This document shows, in pieces, positions 1-9,835 of a stretch of 28,203 nt of DNA. How positions within the stretch are numbered: position 1 is the first letter of the stretch; the number at the start of each line of letters is the position of its first letter. Source of the DNA: Ectocarpus siliculosus (taxonomy: Eukaryota; Sar; Phaeophyceae; Ectocarpales; Ectocarpaceae); assembly GCA_000310025.1 (NCBI GenBank), contig FN648398.1, positions 885,398 to 913,600 of the forward strand. The letters run 5' to 3'. The notes under the pieces were generated by a model. The model was not told the origin of the DNA. It searched no databases and saw only the letters and a list, made by a program, of their open reading frames with translations. Both the position numbers and the translations under genes were made by a program.

Positions 1-638
1 GGGGGGGGGGGGGGTGTAGAGGGGAGGCGAGGGGAGGGGAGAGGAGGCCGAGCGCTTAACACCATGCATGTGCGATGATATTCTCATGACTTATCAATTC
101 TCAAATCTCCCAGCCGTTGGGATGACGCAAGTCGGACGCTCGTTGACAATTGTATGTACATTAGCGAGACGGGAGGGGGCACTCACAATCATGCCATGAG
201 TGGTTGTTGCAGAACGCACTTGCAGCAACGCCTTCAACTAACGTCGCATCCCGAAAATCAAAGCCGGGACGCAGCAATATACTGGCATTTTGGCGATGGC
301 GCGCACTACTAAAGGACGGGAGTCTAGCGCAGCAGTGCGTCGCAACAAACAGAATCTGTGCCCCCTTGTCTTCAAAGACGCGCGGTCGGAAAAAGCACCC
401 CATCCCGCATGCACGCAGCAACGTACGGATGGGCTTACAGCCGCGAAAAAAAAAAATCGCAACCGGTAAGAAAAAAACATGCAGATGCACCGTTCGCTAG
501 GAGAGGAGCCCACGACACACGCCACGAACACCTTACGCGCGGTCCTCTCTCAACGCCGTCGTAACCGTAAAAAGAACGAACGCATGGTGCTTGGTGCGCT
601 CAACAGATACCACGTAATAGCAGTGAGATACGGCTCAC
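1..638. other. Left contig edge and partial CDC73 intron, no exon seen
   Basis: The first 50 bases are G homopolymer and G-rich repeats, typical of a poor assembly end. The rest lies downstream of the last recognised CDC73 exon in gene sense. I looked on the minus strand for the expected final CDC73 exon (a short conserved segment plus stop) and found no convincing acceptor plus match, so it probably lies beyond the window. Confidence 0.6.
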
Positions 639-3600
639 CTCCAACACCCGAACGTTCCACTGTGAAACCTTGTCGTTGACTCGGACATCGTCGAACTTCA
701 TGTGCACCCCAAGCACTGCAGTACGGAGGGGGAGGGGGGGGGGGCACGCAGAGTCGAACTTCATTTTTTTTTAGGTCACCAAAGCCTTCCGTATGAATTC
801 AGGACGCAAGCTGCAAGACACATTGCCTGATGAGCACGGGTTAACTGGAGATACACGGCATTCCATTCCGCAAAACAAGGCCACAACATGCGCAGCGTCT
901 TCGCGTCCGTGTTGCGGGGGGGGGAGAAAGGACGCTACGGACACAGACAAAACAACACCGTGCGAGGCTCAAACACCGTTGCTGCGGTTGCGACAAGGCG
1001 CCCATCTATTTACGTCGCTCAAAGCTACGATATTCAGACGCACAAGCAGCACCACGCCCGCAGCAGCACGATGACACAAGGCTCCCAACAACCCGACAAC
1101 AAAAAAAAAAAACACAAAACACACACCCAGGGCCAACCAGAGCACGAAAGAGACATGCACCACGAGGAAGGCAAGTGCTCGCTCGCTCACCGTTCTGGAA
1201 AAGCGTTACCGGCTGGTCCCACTCCCAGCCCTTGAACTGCCATGCCGCCCCCTGCACCAGCACGCACACGCACGCCTTCCACTCCTAGCAGAGTAGAAAC
1301 CCAACCCATGGACGACCAGAAAAGACAAGCGATGGTAGGCCAGAGACACGTTTATGGCACGGCATGGCGGTGTCATATTATGGGGGTGTGGTATGGTATG
1401 ACATGGAATTGCTTCATACGGGAAAAAAGGGGCGGTTGGAACTGCTTGCTACAGCCCGGCCTTGCGGAAGGCGCTCGTGGCCGTAATGTGGTGATGGCAT
1501 GGCATGGTGTCATATTTTGGGGGTATGGTACGGTATGGTATGGCATCGTTTTGTGTGGTATGACACGGAACTACTTCGGACGGTAACGGTGCCATGCAAG
1601 GCCTGGTATGGTATCACGTTTTGTGGTGTGGAAAGGTTCGCTAGTGGGACGGCATCATGCGGTATGGATAGATGCGGTAGGCCACCCTCTGGTTGCGGGG
1701 TACTCAGAATCCGATACTCATCTGCGGGGTCTGCGGGGAACATATGGTACCGCGGGGCCCCCAGAAGGGTTCAGCACGCTGTGTCACTTCAGTCAAGCTT
1801 CTGTCCCTTCCTGCCTCTGCCCCAGCTGCTGCTCTGCACCCGAACACCCTGTGTGATTGGTTTGTTTGGTTGAAGAGATCACCGCTTACCTTGGGGTGAA
1901 GCCTGGTGGCGTTGTCGATGACCCTGAACTTCATCTTCTTGCCCTGGGAGTTGACACGCTCGATCATGATCTCGGAGGGCTTCCGCTCGCTCTTGCTCTT
2001 CTTGTCCATCGTCGGGATGAAGCTGAACAGTGCACACAACCAAAAAAAGTCCAAGTGACAACAATAAAAAAGAGAACGAACGTTACAGGAGTAATCGAGG
2101 CATCTATTGTAGAGGGGGATCGGGGAGGGTCTACTCGCGACCGTTCATGCCACAGTCGGTTGACCTTTGACCTCACATGCCCTCACATGCCGGGATGGAG
2201 CGATATTTCGGGTTTTCCCCGGCCCAGGCTGCGATTCACAAGGACAAACCAGAAAGCTTGTCACCATCCTTGGGTGGGGGGGGGGGTGACGCGCCGAGGG
2301 TCTACACCATCGGCGGTGGTACTTGACAAGGTACTTACTGTTCCATGCTGCTGTTGCATGCAAAAAGACGGAAAAGCTGGTGAAGTGCCTGCGTCTGAAA
2401 AGAGGGGAAGTGGGGAATTATTACAGTCGGGTTTCTCTCTATCGCACGCGGTCATAGATGTCGATGACCAGCAACAACAACGGCTGCTTGTGCCGAAAAA
2501 GTCGTCGGCAAATCCAGCAAAAAATAAAAAGGTTGCGAGCAAACCGTACCGTACCGCAGTCGCCTTCCGTACCCTACAACCAGCCAGCTTACGGCACACC
2601 ACTGCTGCCATCCAACAAACAACCCCTCGAACTCACTTCCCATCCTGCAGGAAGTCGGTGGCGTTGTAAAGCGTGACGAGCGACGTCGGCACCGTAGGCA
2701 CGATGATGACCGGGGTTGCTCCGGCCAAATCCCCCCCCCCTCCCGCGCCACCCCCGCTCCCTCCTCGCCCACCAGACGCGGAGATTGTGCCTCCCCTGAT
2801 GGTGCCGCCACAAACACATAATTTACAAATAAAACAAAAAAATGACACCAAAAACAATCAAGCGTTGTTCACTCGTCAACAACAAACAATTGAGGGGGGG
2901 GAGAACACGTCAACAACAAACATGCCGTTCACGCGCGCACGCAAACACGCGCATGACGCCCCATCGCGGGGTCCCAGGTCATGGCTGCCTCTAGAAGCGC
3001 TCTCTGTTTTCAGCCGCACTGACATTGACGTCTTTTCATTGGTCCACCGGTTGGCGCGGTCGTCGATGCTAACATTGAAGACACAAACGCCACCGGAGAA
3101 CACGACAAGAGCTTGTCGTGTCGCAATAAGATGAAAAATATAAAAAAAAAAAAAGACGGCCAGGTGCACAATGGACCACGGGGTCGGACATGGCTATATT
3201 TAGGCGCTGGCAACGCTTCAACGCGTAGCTACTGCTGCTGCTGCTGCTGCTGCTACTTGCTGCTGCAGAGCTGCCGTACCCCTACCTGCCGGTTCTTGCA
3301 TTGTTGCTGCAGTCATCCACGTCAATCAACATACATGGATTCTCACACCGAACTTCCGCACGATCAACACATCTGTTGCTACCGTTTCTGTCTTTAGCCT
3401 CTCCCATGCCACCTCCTCACGGGGTCCCAGTTAATCGCATTTAGAAGTGTTTTGTGTTTTCAACCGCACTGAGACTGACGTCTTTTCATTGGTCAGCCGG
3501 CTAGCGCGGTCGACGCTAATAATCAACGCACACACACACAACACCCTCGTGTTGGCGTGCAGTGACACGATGACGATCGATCATGGCTGCTGCATTGTAT

Positions 3601-6600
3601 TAATAGTCACGCACCTGCCGCTGCCCGATTGGCGAGCTTCTCTGTCCGCCCGCGTCTTCCGCTTTCCGTAACCGTCCACATTCTCCCTCGCCTGGTCCTT
3701 CTCCTTCCGCCTCACCTGAAAATATATATATACGAAAAAAAAGCCATATCATGCATTTTGCGTAATGGGACTGCCACTACTGGAGGGCAACCGGAACCAA
3801 ATAAAAAAAGGTCGACGACTATCTCCATGAAACATGCTGTCCCCAGGAGGCTGGCGTATGTCATTCCTCATTCATCCTTCGGCCGCCTTCTATCCACCTG
3901 AGCTTGGTACGCAGCCCGCTGCCCATGAATACCCAACATCGACTCTAACGCTGTACACGGCACGCGTCATCACCTACAATACATAAGAGAATCTCGGAGG
4001 GAGATAGGAACGCAAGGCTCTACAATACAGAGACTTCAGAACTTGACCATAAGAACAGGTGCTCCATCAAGAACCCCTACAAGAAAACTTATATATACAT
4101 CGTTAGTGCTGCGTTCTCCCACATGGGAAAAATAAGAAACGAAACCTATATATACATCGTTGATGCTGTGTTCTCCCACATGAGAAAAATAAGAAATGAG
4201 CATCGGCCCAAGTAAGAGGTTCTCTACGCTGCTGTGGTTGGTGCATCTTGTAAAAGCGTAAAAGCTTGCCTGGTTGTAGTACTCCAGAGCGAACCGGAAG
4301 CTCTTTCCCTCCTTCCTCAAGACCGAGTTACGGTCCGAGATGCTCATCTCATTCGCCAGGATCTGCCGAAAGAGCAAGCATGGGGAGGGATTCGTCGATA
4401 ACATACATGTGACTCTGAAGAGCGAGAACGTTCATGAGATCAAGGGAAGCACGTTCGAAGAGTCGGTCCAGCTAAATGCAGCCATCACCGCAACCCAGTA
4501 GTGTTTACACATTGATAGGAGATCTCTAGGACTAACGCGTTCTGATTGGTCGGGCGTTGTTCGGCGTTGGTTCTGGCGGCCGATTCCTCTCCAGCGCCCT
4601 CTCCCCGTTCCGCATTCCGAGCACGCGGCGCAGCCGCGTGCTCCCCCGCTTCGCGGCCGCTAGGCCGTGCTTTGGCCGTGGGTTAGGGTTAGATTTAGGG
4701 TTAGGGTAGATATGGGGTGAGCAACCTAGCCTTGCTCGCGTGAAGGACCTAGCCTTCCTACGTTCAACATCGGTTAGTCCTAAAGAGTTAACTATCAAAG
4801 TGTAGCCAAGGCTTCCGCAACCCCACTTTTTCTCGCCCAATTCTTGAGCTTTGACAAGCGAAACAAACTTGGCGCGAACCGGAGTGTGCGGAAAAGGCAT
4901 CGAAATCTGGGTAAAAAAAAAAACTTCGGGGGGGGGAATATAATCATCTTTGGAAATAATTACCCCGGCTACAACCCCCCTCGAACCGACACATTATTGA
5001 CCCGAACAATATTGCCACAATATGATGCCCCCGAACCGACACATGTTGACCTGACGCGACATCTCATTGACTCGAAACGGCACATTTTTTACCCGATCGA
5101 CCAACCAGTCATCCCGAAGTAACCTGTACCTCGCCCTCTCTGATTTTCCGACCTTGTCTTGCTGTATTTCACCGTGACCGCAGCACCCTCACCACACGGA
5201 CATCACCTCTCGCTTTCCCTCTCCGACAAACAAACAACAAGGCAAAAGAAAAAAAAGAGACGAAAAACCAAGGCCGTTTTCTTTCCTCGAGAAGTGTTCC
5301 TGTTTTTTGTTTGTGTTAGTGGTGGCTCTGCTCTCACCTTGGCCACGATCATCTTATCAGCGCCCAGAAACTTGGGGTCCACGGGGTTGTCCGCGGCGTC
5401 ATCTCCAACCCTGACGAACGAACAAACACACGATACGCGCAATTGTTCGACAACAAAACGACAACAACCCCTCCTTGATGGTCAAAAGTCCGTGTGCGCC
5501 AATTGTTTGCCTTGTCCTCGTATATCTGGTATTATAGTCACACACGAACACCACCATGGAAAATCTACGGTGCGTGTTGTTTCGGCAGGTGCTCGGCCGC
5601 CTTTGACGCCGCGTGTGGAGCAAGCATTTTGTGCGCTCTACACACTCAAGGTGCCATTGTGCTCGGACCGCCGGAGCCCGAGCATCAGCCGCCGCGACGA
5701 CAAGAAATAAAAAGAGAGAGCGTGCATCCCTTGCCCAACAACTCCACCCGCATGAAAAAGCCAAGAAACACGTTTCAAAAATCACTCTACTCACGACACA
5801 ATGGTGTTTCGCTTGTGGGACAGACGCTTGGCCCGAAGCTCCAGCAGCTTGTCCTGAGATATCCCGCCGATCCCCGTGCCCTCCCCCCTCGACAACAGGG
5901 GGTCCTGTCCGCTCAGCAGCCCCGCGCGACTCCCCCCCCCCCCTCGGTTCTCCAAGCGTTGGGCGTGCGCCTTCTTTGCCTCTCGCATCTCGGTATCCGT
6001 CATGCCTGAAGATGAAAACGTATTGCGGTTTTCGTATCGATGTAGGGGTGCGGGGTGGGGTGTACTCTCATGTGTAAGCGCAAGCCGTAGTCGTCAGGCT
6101 TGTGATGCCGGGACGGAGCGATATGCCGTTTCTCCGACGGACCGGGCTATGTTTCACAAGGATAACTTTTCATCATCCTTGCGTTTGCTGTGCCGAACCA
6201 GATACATACATATTGGGCGGGGGGAGGGGCGTACTGGTAAGTTTTGTATGACTTAGCGGTTAGACCATTGACGAAGCGTGTCCTCGAGAGGACAGAGCAT
6301 TGATCTCACAGGACCGATCACCGATGGCCAATCGTTCCTTCCCACTTTGCCAAAGGTGGCTCGAAAATGTTCTCCCTAGCCTATCTATCCCGACGCATCG
6401 ATTGCGGGGGGGGGGGGGTAATGCGGCGAGGGATCCATCGTCTGACGAGGAAACTGCCAGCGTGAGAGGTGCTTGTATTTCAACACTTGAACGGACGGGC
6501 CACTCACTCACCGGGCGGGAACGAAGCATAAATTCGCACATGTCCGCAAACGATGGTCACCACACAAGAAAAAAACAAGTGGCTGGGCCTTCCCCCGGTC

Positions 6601-9600
6601 TCCACGTTCCACATTGGGTCGGTTAACAGGATGACATGATGCAACAATCTCATCTCATGGCGGAAAACAGCAACGAGGAATCGATGTACACCCTAAAGTG
6701 GGCGGAGCATACACGGGGCTGACGCCTCTGGTTGGCGATCAAACGACTTGGACACTAATACCACTCCGGTCGCCGCTACGAGCGGCGGCGGAACTGTGAC
6801 CGTTTCACCTGCCTCTGTTTCTCTCTCCTCACCTTTTTGGAGCTCGTTGTGTGAGCGCTTGTTAGCCCTCTCCGACGACGGCGGTGCTGCTGTCTTATCG
6901 ATCTGCGAGAAACACAAAACAGCAGTAGCGGTGGGCAGACGACAAAAAGGTACAAACCAACAGCCCCATCGAACACAAAGTTGTAAGAGGAGAGAGTTAG
7001 GTACAGCAGTACCACCCAGAACGACACCGAGAGTTTGCTACGCTTCCGATACACAAGCATCCATCATCATCGAACGTGAAAACTTCAGTACCACACGAAA
7101 GCAAACAAGCAGCAGTGAGCAGAGAAAATTAAAGAGGTATAACCAGCCACCACCGAACACGAAACTTTCAGAGAGAGCGAAAGAGAGTAGAGTACCGCCC
7201 AAACCGCACCGACGGCCGCTGCCTGCAGCCCGCCAAAAAGCGGCCAAAAGAAAGAACAGCGAAGGGGAGTGGTGCCGTCCTTGCCCCCGTTCGAAGACGC
7301 ACAAGATCCTGGCGTGCTACATTTACCCACGGCAGCAACGTAGTAGATGGCTTGGCATGAAAGTAGAAAGAGAAGAACGCAGCGTCTCCCACCCGGAAAA
7401 CAAGCTACCAATTCACCCCAGACCCTTCACCTATGGATAGGGATGGATTTTTCGTGTCATGTTTAGAAAAAAACAATCATGTGACAGTTCCACGTACTAA
7501 CCTCCGGCGAGAGCCAATACGCACGTACCTATCCGGAATAAAATTCAAAATATGTGACAGTTATACTTACAAACCGAACGAAAGCCAAAACGTAACGCAC
7601 CTGAGCGGCATCGTCCGTTTGACCCCTAAGGTAGGCCAACACGTCCGCCTTTTCGATCGAGGCCACCCACTTGACACCCTTGCTTGTGCAGGCCGCGATG
7701 TACGTCACCATGGGCGCGTCCGCGTGCTCTAGCAGGATCACCAGCTGCTTCAAGCTGTAGTACTGCGGAGGGGGGTGGGGAGGGCGGGGGGGCGGGGGCG
7801 TACTCTTATGTTTTGCATGTCATAGCGGTTAGACCATTGACCACGCGTCCTCGAGAGGACGGAGCATTGTTCCCACAGGACCGATCACCGATGGCCAATC
7901 GTTCCTTCCTACTTTGCCAAAGGTGGCTCAAAAATGTCTTCCCTAGTCTGTCTATCCTAACGATATCCCTTCCCGCCTTTTCGAACCACTTCCTACTCCC
8001 CAGTACAGCTACCGTCCTCTCCTCTCTATTCCATGCCTCAAACATCTCCCTGTACCTCCCTTCTATTTTTCCCAGCTCGGTCATGTACACTTCCCTCTCC
8101 TCTTCGTACCACGGACATTCCGCGACTACATGAACACGGTCTTCGCACCCGAAGCCGCAATCACATTTGAACTTGTCGTCTTCGTCGTCTACCGTCCTAT
8201 GTCTTCGTCGACGTTCTCGAAGGTATGTCCCCGGTCCTGAATTTGACCTTAAGCTTTGTCCCTGCATCCATTGGTCCATGTAGGTAGTCCTTGAACCCTA
8301 GTCCTTCTTTCAACATTCCGTACACTTCTAGACCCTCCTTATCCTTGGTTTCTTTCCTTAGATTCCGTTCTTCTCTCTCGGCACAAGCAACAGATATCTT
8401 CTCCTTGAACCCCTGTAGACCCTCCGTTTCCAGCGTTTCATCTTCGTCGATGTCTAACCCCCTCCATACGTCCTCTACAACCTTGACCCATTCCGTGGGT
8501 TGTCTACCCCGCTTTTTGTTTGCCCACTTCGCCTCCCATACTATTCTCGGCAACCTCTCCTCACCCATCCCGCACATGCGATACTGCCATGTCAGCTTCC
8601 TTGCGTCTCTTCCCGACCGTAGGGATTGGATCCCCAATTCTGCCCTGACGGCTCCATTACTTGCGCGCTTGGAGCATCCTAGGATGATTTTCGCTGCTTT
8701 CATCTGCGCCGCCTCGAGTTCTTTCACTACCTTTTTATTTCCTTCCCATACTTCTCCGGCGTACTCTAGCGGCGGTACGATGACGCTCTTCAAAACCGCC
8801 AATTTGATGCGTGTATCGAGGTGGGGGGGGGGGTCGCTTTGACCTATTCACGCTCCAGAAAAGGCTAGCAAGCGCAAGCTTGAACGTACGTAGCCAGGAG
8901 AAGAAGCAGGCACAGGAGGAGTAACATTTCCTATCCCTGGGCAACTCATTTTCGCCGGAAATTGTCGAGGTACAGAACCGTAAGCTTGAGAACTGGTCAA
9001 TCTTGCGGCCGTATACGGGGACCCCTATTCTCTGTGTACTCTTTCATGTGGGCCATTTTTCAATGCGGCATGCACTTCACTACCCGAAGGCAGGCGACCC
9101 CCGGAACTCACCCACCCTCCCTTTCCACTTGACCCAAGAACCAGAAACACAGCTATAGACTTAGTCCGCTTACAACGTCGGGGTATGTATTATCTGGTTT
9201 GTCCAGCTTCAAGATGCCGCAACCCGTGCGTTGATGGAAAAGTCTCACGTCTCCATGGAACAGGAGCGATGATGCATGCGACGAACTGGGGGTGCGTCTA
9301 ACGAAAATCGCTTGCAGGGGAGCAGCCTCCGAACGACCGTTGTATCTACAATAATCCTTGGCTGTGTTCACGACCGTCTTCTTTGGTCGAGCTTTCGAAC
9401 GGTATCCACCATACCCGGTACATGGTACAAGGGGGCTTGGCACCATACGCGGCGCACACGGCACTACCTAGCTTCCAGCCCATCGTACCACCCCCCCCTC
9501 CCCCGCACGCGCGCACATCTGGTTTGGCACGGCAGACGCAAATAAATCTTGTGGTTCATCTCTGTAGAACGTAGCCTGGGCCGGCGATAACCCGGCATAC

Positions 9601-9835
9601 CGCTCCGTCCCGGAAGCGAGGTCAATGGTCTGACGATCTACGGCATGCGTTTACACGAGTACTCCTTCCACTCCCGGCGGTGGCGGCGGACGCTCACCTC
9701 GCTCTGCACTTGTGACTTCCAGGCGGTCGGGGTGTCCTTGGGCACCCTCCTGTGGCCGAAGACGTAGTAGTCCTTCTCCTCCCTCACGGTCTTCCTCGCC
9801 ATGGTGCATTGCCGCAGCAGCGATAACGCCTCCAT
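639..9835 (-). CDS. CDC73: CDC73/parafibromin, Paf1 complex subunit (3' incomplete, 11 exons)
   Basis: CDC73 is a nuclear subunit of the Paf1 complex, which acts in RNA polymerase II elongation and histone modification. Exons in gene order: 9698-9835, 7601-7762, 6833-6902, 5795-6005, 5338-5410, 4270-4362, 3615-3715, 2637-2795, 1890-2022, 1191-1284, 639-715. Phases close at every junction, giving 437 residues. The ATG at 9833-9835 opens MEALSLLRQC, matching the family N-terminus. Exon 2 begins YYSLKQL. Exon 4 carries ISQDKLLELRAKRLSHKRNT, the conserved basic segment. A charged linker (exon 7) and a Gly-rich linker (exon 8) precede the C-terminal Ras-like domain, which starts near residue 310 (ATPVIIVPTVPTSLVTLYN) and includes VQGAAWQFKGWEW and VHMKFDDVRVND. 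The last roughly 40 family residues and the stop are missing at the contig edge. All introns are GT-AG except one GC-AG. The family call is firm; function is inferred from the family. Confidence 0.94.
726..744. repeat. G-rich tract (C-rich in gene sense) by CDC73 exon 11 acceptor
   Basis: In CDC73 sense this is a C-rich run ending about 10 bases before the exon 11 acceptor, whose AG is at 716-717. It can serve as the polypyrimidine tract. I could not extend it into a recognisable retroelement copy. Confidence 0.5.
1350..1680. repeat. Diverged GGTATGG-rich tandem repeats in CDC73 intron 9
   Basis: Two imperfect copies start near 1356 and 1496, each with GGCATGG, TGTCATATT, GGGGGT and GGTATGGTATG in order. 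A shorter third copy lies near 1600-1645. No coding or splicing role is evident. Confidence 0.7.
2112..2285 (-). mobile_element. Short retroelement copy (SINE-like, shares LINE 3' end)
   Basis: A G-rich stretch at 2112-2130 is followed by CTACTCGCGACC and a block containing GGTTGACC, ATGCCGGGATGGAGCGATAT and CATCCTTGG. The same block, diverged, recurs at 6044-6190 and, inverted, at 9535-9665. In element sense (minus) the G-rich part is a 3' C-rich tail. The copy lies in CDC73 intron 8, same sense as the gene, its tail about 90 bases upstream of the exon 9 acceptor. Confidence 0.6.
2967..3090 (-). repeat. Dispersed intronic repeat, copy D (introner-like)
   Basis: This resembles 3419-3541 along its whole length. 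Shared blocks on the plus strand include GGGGTCCCAG, CCGCACTGA, GACGTCTTTTCATTGGTC and GCGCGGTCG. It lies in CDC73 intron 7, in the same sense as the gene relative to the other copies. Confidence 0.75.
3232..3266. repeat. CTG trinucleotide microsatellite
   Basis: About eight consecutive CTG units plus a short second run, in CDC73 intron 7. In gene sense this is a CAG tract. Nearby splice-like signals do not define an exon that fits the phase of the flanking exons. Confidence 0.85.
3419..3541 (-). repeat. Dispersed intronic repeat, copy C (introner-like)
   Basis: In gene sense it starts with a GTGTGTGT run, then GTCGACCGCGCTAGCCGGC, CCAATGAAAAGACGTCAGTC, CAGTGCGGTTGAAAACAC, and ends near TGGGACCCCG. 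It lies in CDC73 intron 7, beginning about 70 bases after the exon 7 donor, some 450 bases from copy D. Confidence 0.8.
3716..4269 (-). other. GC-AG intron of CDC73 (intron 6)
   Basis: Exon 6 ends TACAACCAG and the next bases are GCAAGC, which fits the known GC-type donor consensus AG|GCAAG. The acceptor is TTTTCAG before exon 7. Phase is 0 on both sides and no GT nearby rescues the frame. Confidence 0.85.
4088..4200. repeat. Tandem duplication, about 57-bp unit
   Basis: Two adjacent copies share TATATATACATCGTT, GCTG.GTTCTCCCACATG and GAAAAATAAGAAA with an offset of 57 bases. They lie inside CDC73 intron 6. Confidence 0.9.
4619..4643. other. Perfect 11-bp stem hairpin
   Basis: GAGCACGCGGC pairs perfectly with GCCGCGTGCTC across a 3-base loop (GCA). 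It lies inside the inverted-repeat element and is not followed by a T-run, so it is not read as a terminator. Confidence 0.9.
4681..4707. repeat. Interstitial telomere-like repeats
   Basis: GGGTTAGGGTTAG followed by ATTTAGGGTTAGGG, an imperfect run of TTAGGG units. It lies within an intron in the middle of a gene, so it is not a chromosome end. Confidence 0.85.
4975..5105. repeat. Short imperfect repeats in CDC73 intron 5
   Basis: CGAACCGACACAT occurs at about 4982 and 5034, with related units CGAAACGGCACAT and GACGCGACATCTCATTGAC. Units are spaced 25-50 bases apart. Confidence 0.7.
6044..6190 (-). mobile_element. Short retroelement copy (SINE-like)
   Basis: The G-rich stretch at 6044-6062 leads into GTACTCTCATGTGTAAGCGC, GCCGTAGTCGTCAGG, ATGCCGGGACGGAGCGATAT and CATCCTTGCG. 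This is the same family as 2112-2285 and, inverted, 9535-9665. In CDC73 sense its C-rich tail ends about 40 bases upstream of the exon 4 acceptor (AG at 6006-6007). Confidence 0.65.
6215..6410 (-). mobile_element. LINE 3'-end fragment
   Basis: The region 6224-6400 nearly duplicates 7795-7965, sharing GCGGTTAGACCATTGAC, CCTCGAGAGGAC, ACAGGACCGATCACCGATGG and CCACTTTGCCAAAGGTGGCT-type sequence. It is preceded by the same G-rich stretch and GTACT. It is a 5'-truncated copy in CDC73 intron 3, sense to the gene, directly beside the copy at 6044-6190. Confidence 0.75.
6956..7212. repeat. Two diverged direct repeats in CDC73 intron 2
   Basis: About 74 bases at 6956-7029 recur at 7141-7212. Both have AACCA, CGAACAC, AAA(G/C)TTT-like and AGAGAG motifs, and AGTACC.CCCA before the end. 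Offset is about 185 bases. Confidence 0.6.
7806..8250 (-). pseudogene. LINE ORF C-terminal Cys-rich tail, second frame
   Basis: After the frameshift this frame reads FKCDCGFGCEDRVHVVAEC followed by PWYEEEREVYMTEL and ends near the LINE 3' end. The Cys/His spacing resembles the C-terminal zinc-knuckle of plant and algal LINE polyproteins. It is non-functional because the upstream frame is broken and truncated. Confidence 0.75.
8197..8822 (-). pseudogene. Reverse transcriptase C-terminal fragment, frameshifted
   Basis: This is the upstream open part of the LINE remnant, coding for about 200 residues with the conserved RT thumb and connection pattern (PPLEYAGEVW, AAKIILGCSKR, GRQPTEWVKVVEDVW). 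It starts abruptly at a G-run near 8822-8832 where the copy is truncated. The frame is lost near 8230; an extra base in a CCCC/GGGG run fits both sides. No function is expected. Confidence 0.8.
9535..9665 (+). mobile_element. Short retroelement copy (SINE-like), antisense to CDC73
   Basis: The inverse of this stretch reads TACTCGTGTAAACGCATGCC, GTAGATCGTCAGACCATTGA, CCGGGACGGAGCGGTATGCC and GGCCCAGGCTACG, matching the family at 2112 and 6044. It is the only copy oriented against its host gene, and it lies near the donor of CDC73 intron 1, not near an acceptor. Confidence 0.6.

Larger units (their letters stand above)
4506..4804. mobile_element. Terminal-inverted-repeat element (MITE-like) with telomere-like core
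   Basis: The left end TACACATTGATAG (4506-4518) is the near-perfect inverse of CTATCAAAGTGTA (4792-4804). The repeat continues inward to AGGACTAAC (left) and GTTAGTCCT (right), giving imperfect inverted repeats of about 30 bases. The 299-bp interior has an 11-bp-stem, 3-base-loop hairpin at 4619-4643, further GGCCG-rich palindromes and TTAGGG-type repeats at 4681-4707. No clear target-site duplication was seen and there is no coding capacity. It lies in CDC73 intron 5. Confidence 0.65.
7768..8830 (-). mobile_element. 5'-truncated LINE (non-LTR retrotransposon) remnant
   Basis: On the minus strand, codons from about 8820 read the C-terminal part of a non-LTR reverse transcriptase: LAVLKSVIVPPLEYAGEVWE, then LEAAQMKAAKIILGCSKRAS, then RDARKLTWQYRM. 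After a frameshift near 8228-8233 the frame continues TYLRERRRRHRT into a Cys-rich segment C-x-C-G-x-G-C-x(5)-H-x(4)-CPWYEEERE, the zinc-knuckle-like tail of such proteins. The catalytic palm (YxDD) is absent, so the copy is dead. The 3' end has a C-rich tail (7768-7800) that abuts the acceptor of CDC73 exon 2. It lies in CDC73 intron 1, sense to the gene. Confidence 0.85.

Noticed and set aside
1857-2669. Plus-strand open frame of 270 codons
   Set aside because: Antisense to CDC73 exons 8-9 and intron 8; no family features, and it covers a retroelement copy.
3280-3312. Possible 21-base microexon of CDC73
   Set aside because: Acceptor-like and donor-like signals flank it in gene sense, but exons 7 and 8 already join in phase and protein similarity needs nothing between them.
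4681-4707. Chromosome end
   Set aside because: Telomere-like units are few, imperfect and inside an intron with exons of the same gene on both sides.
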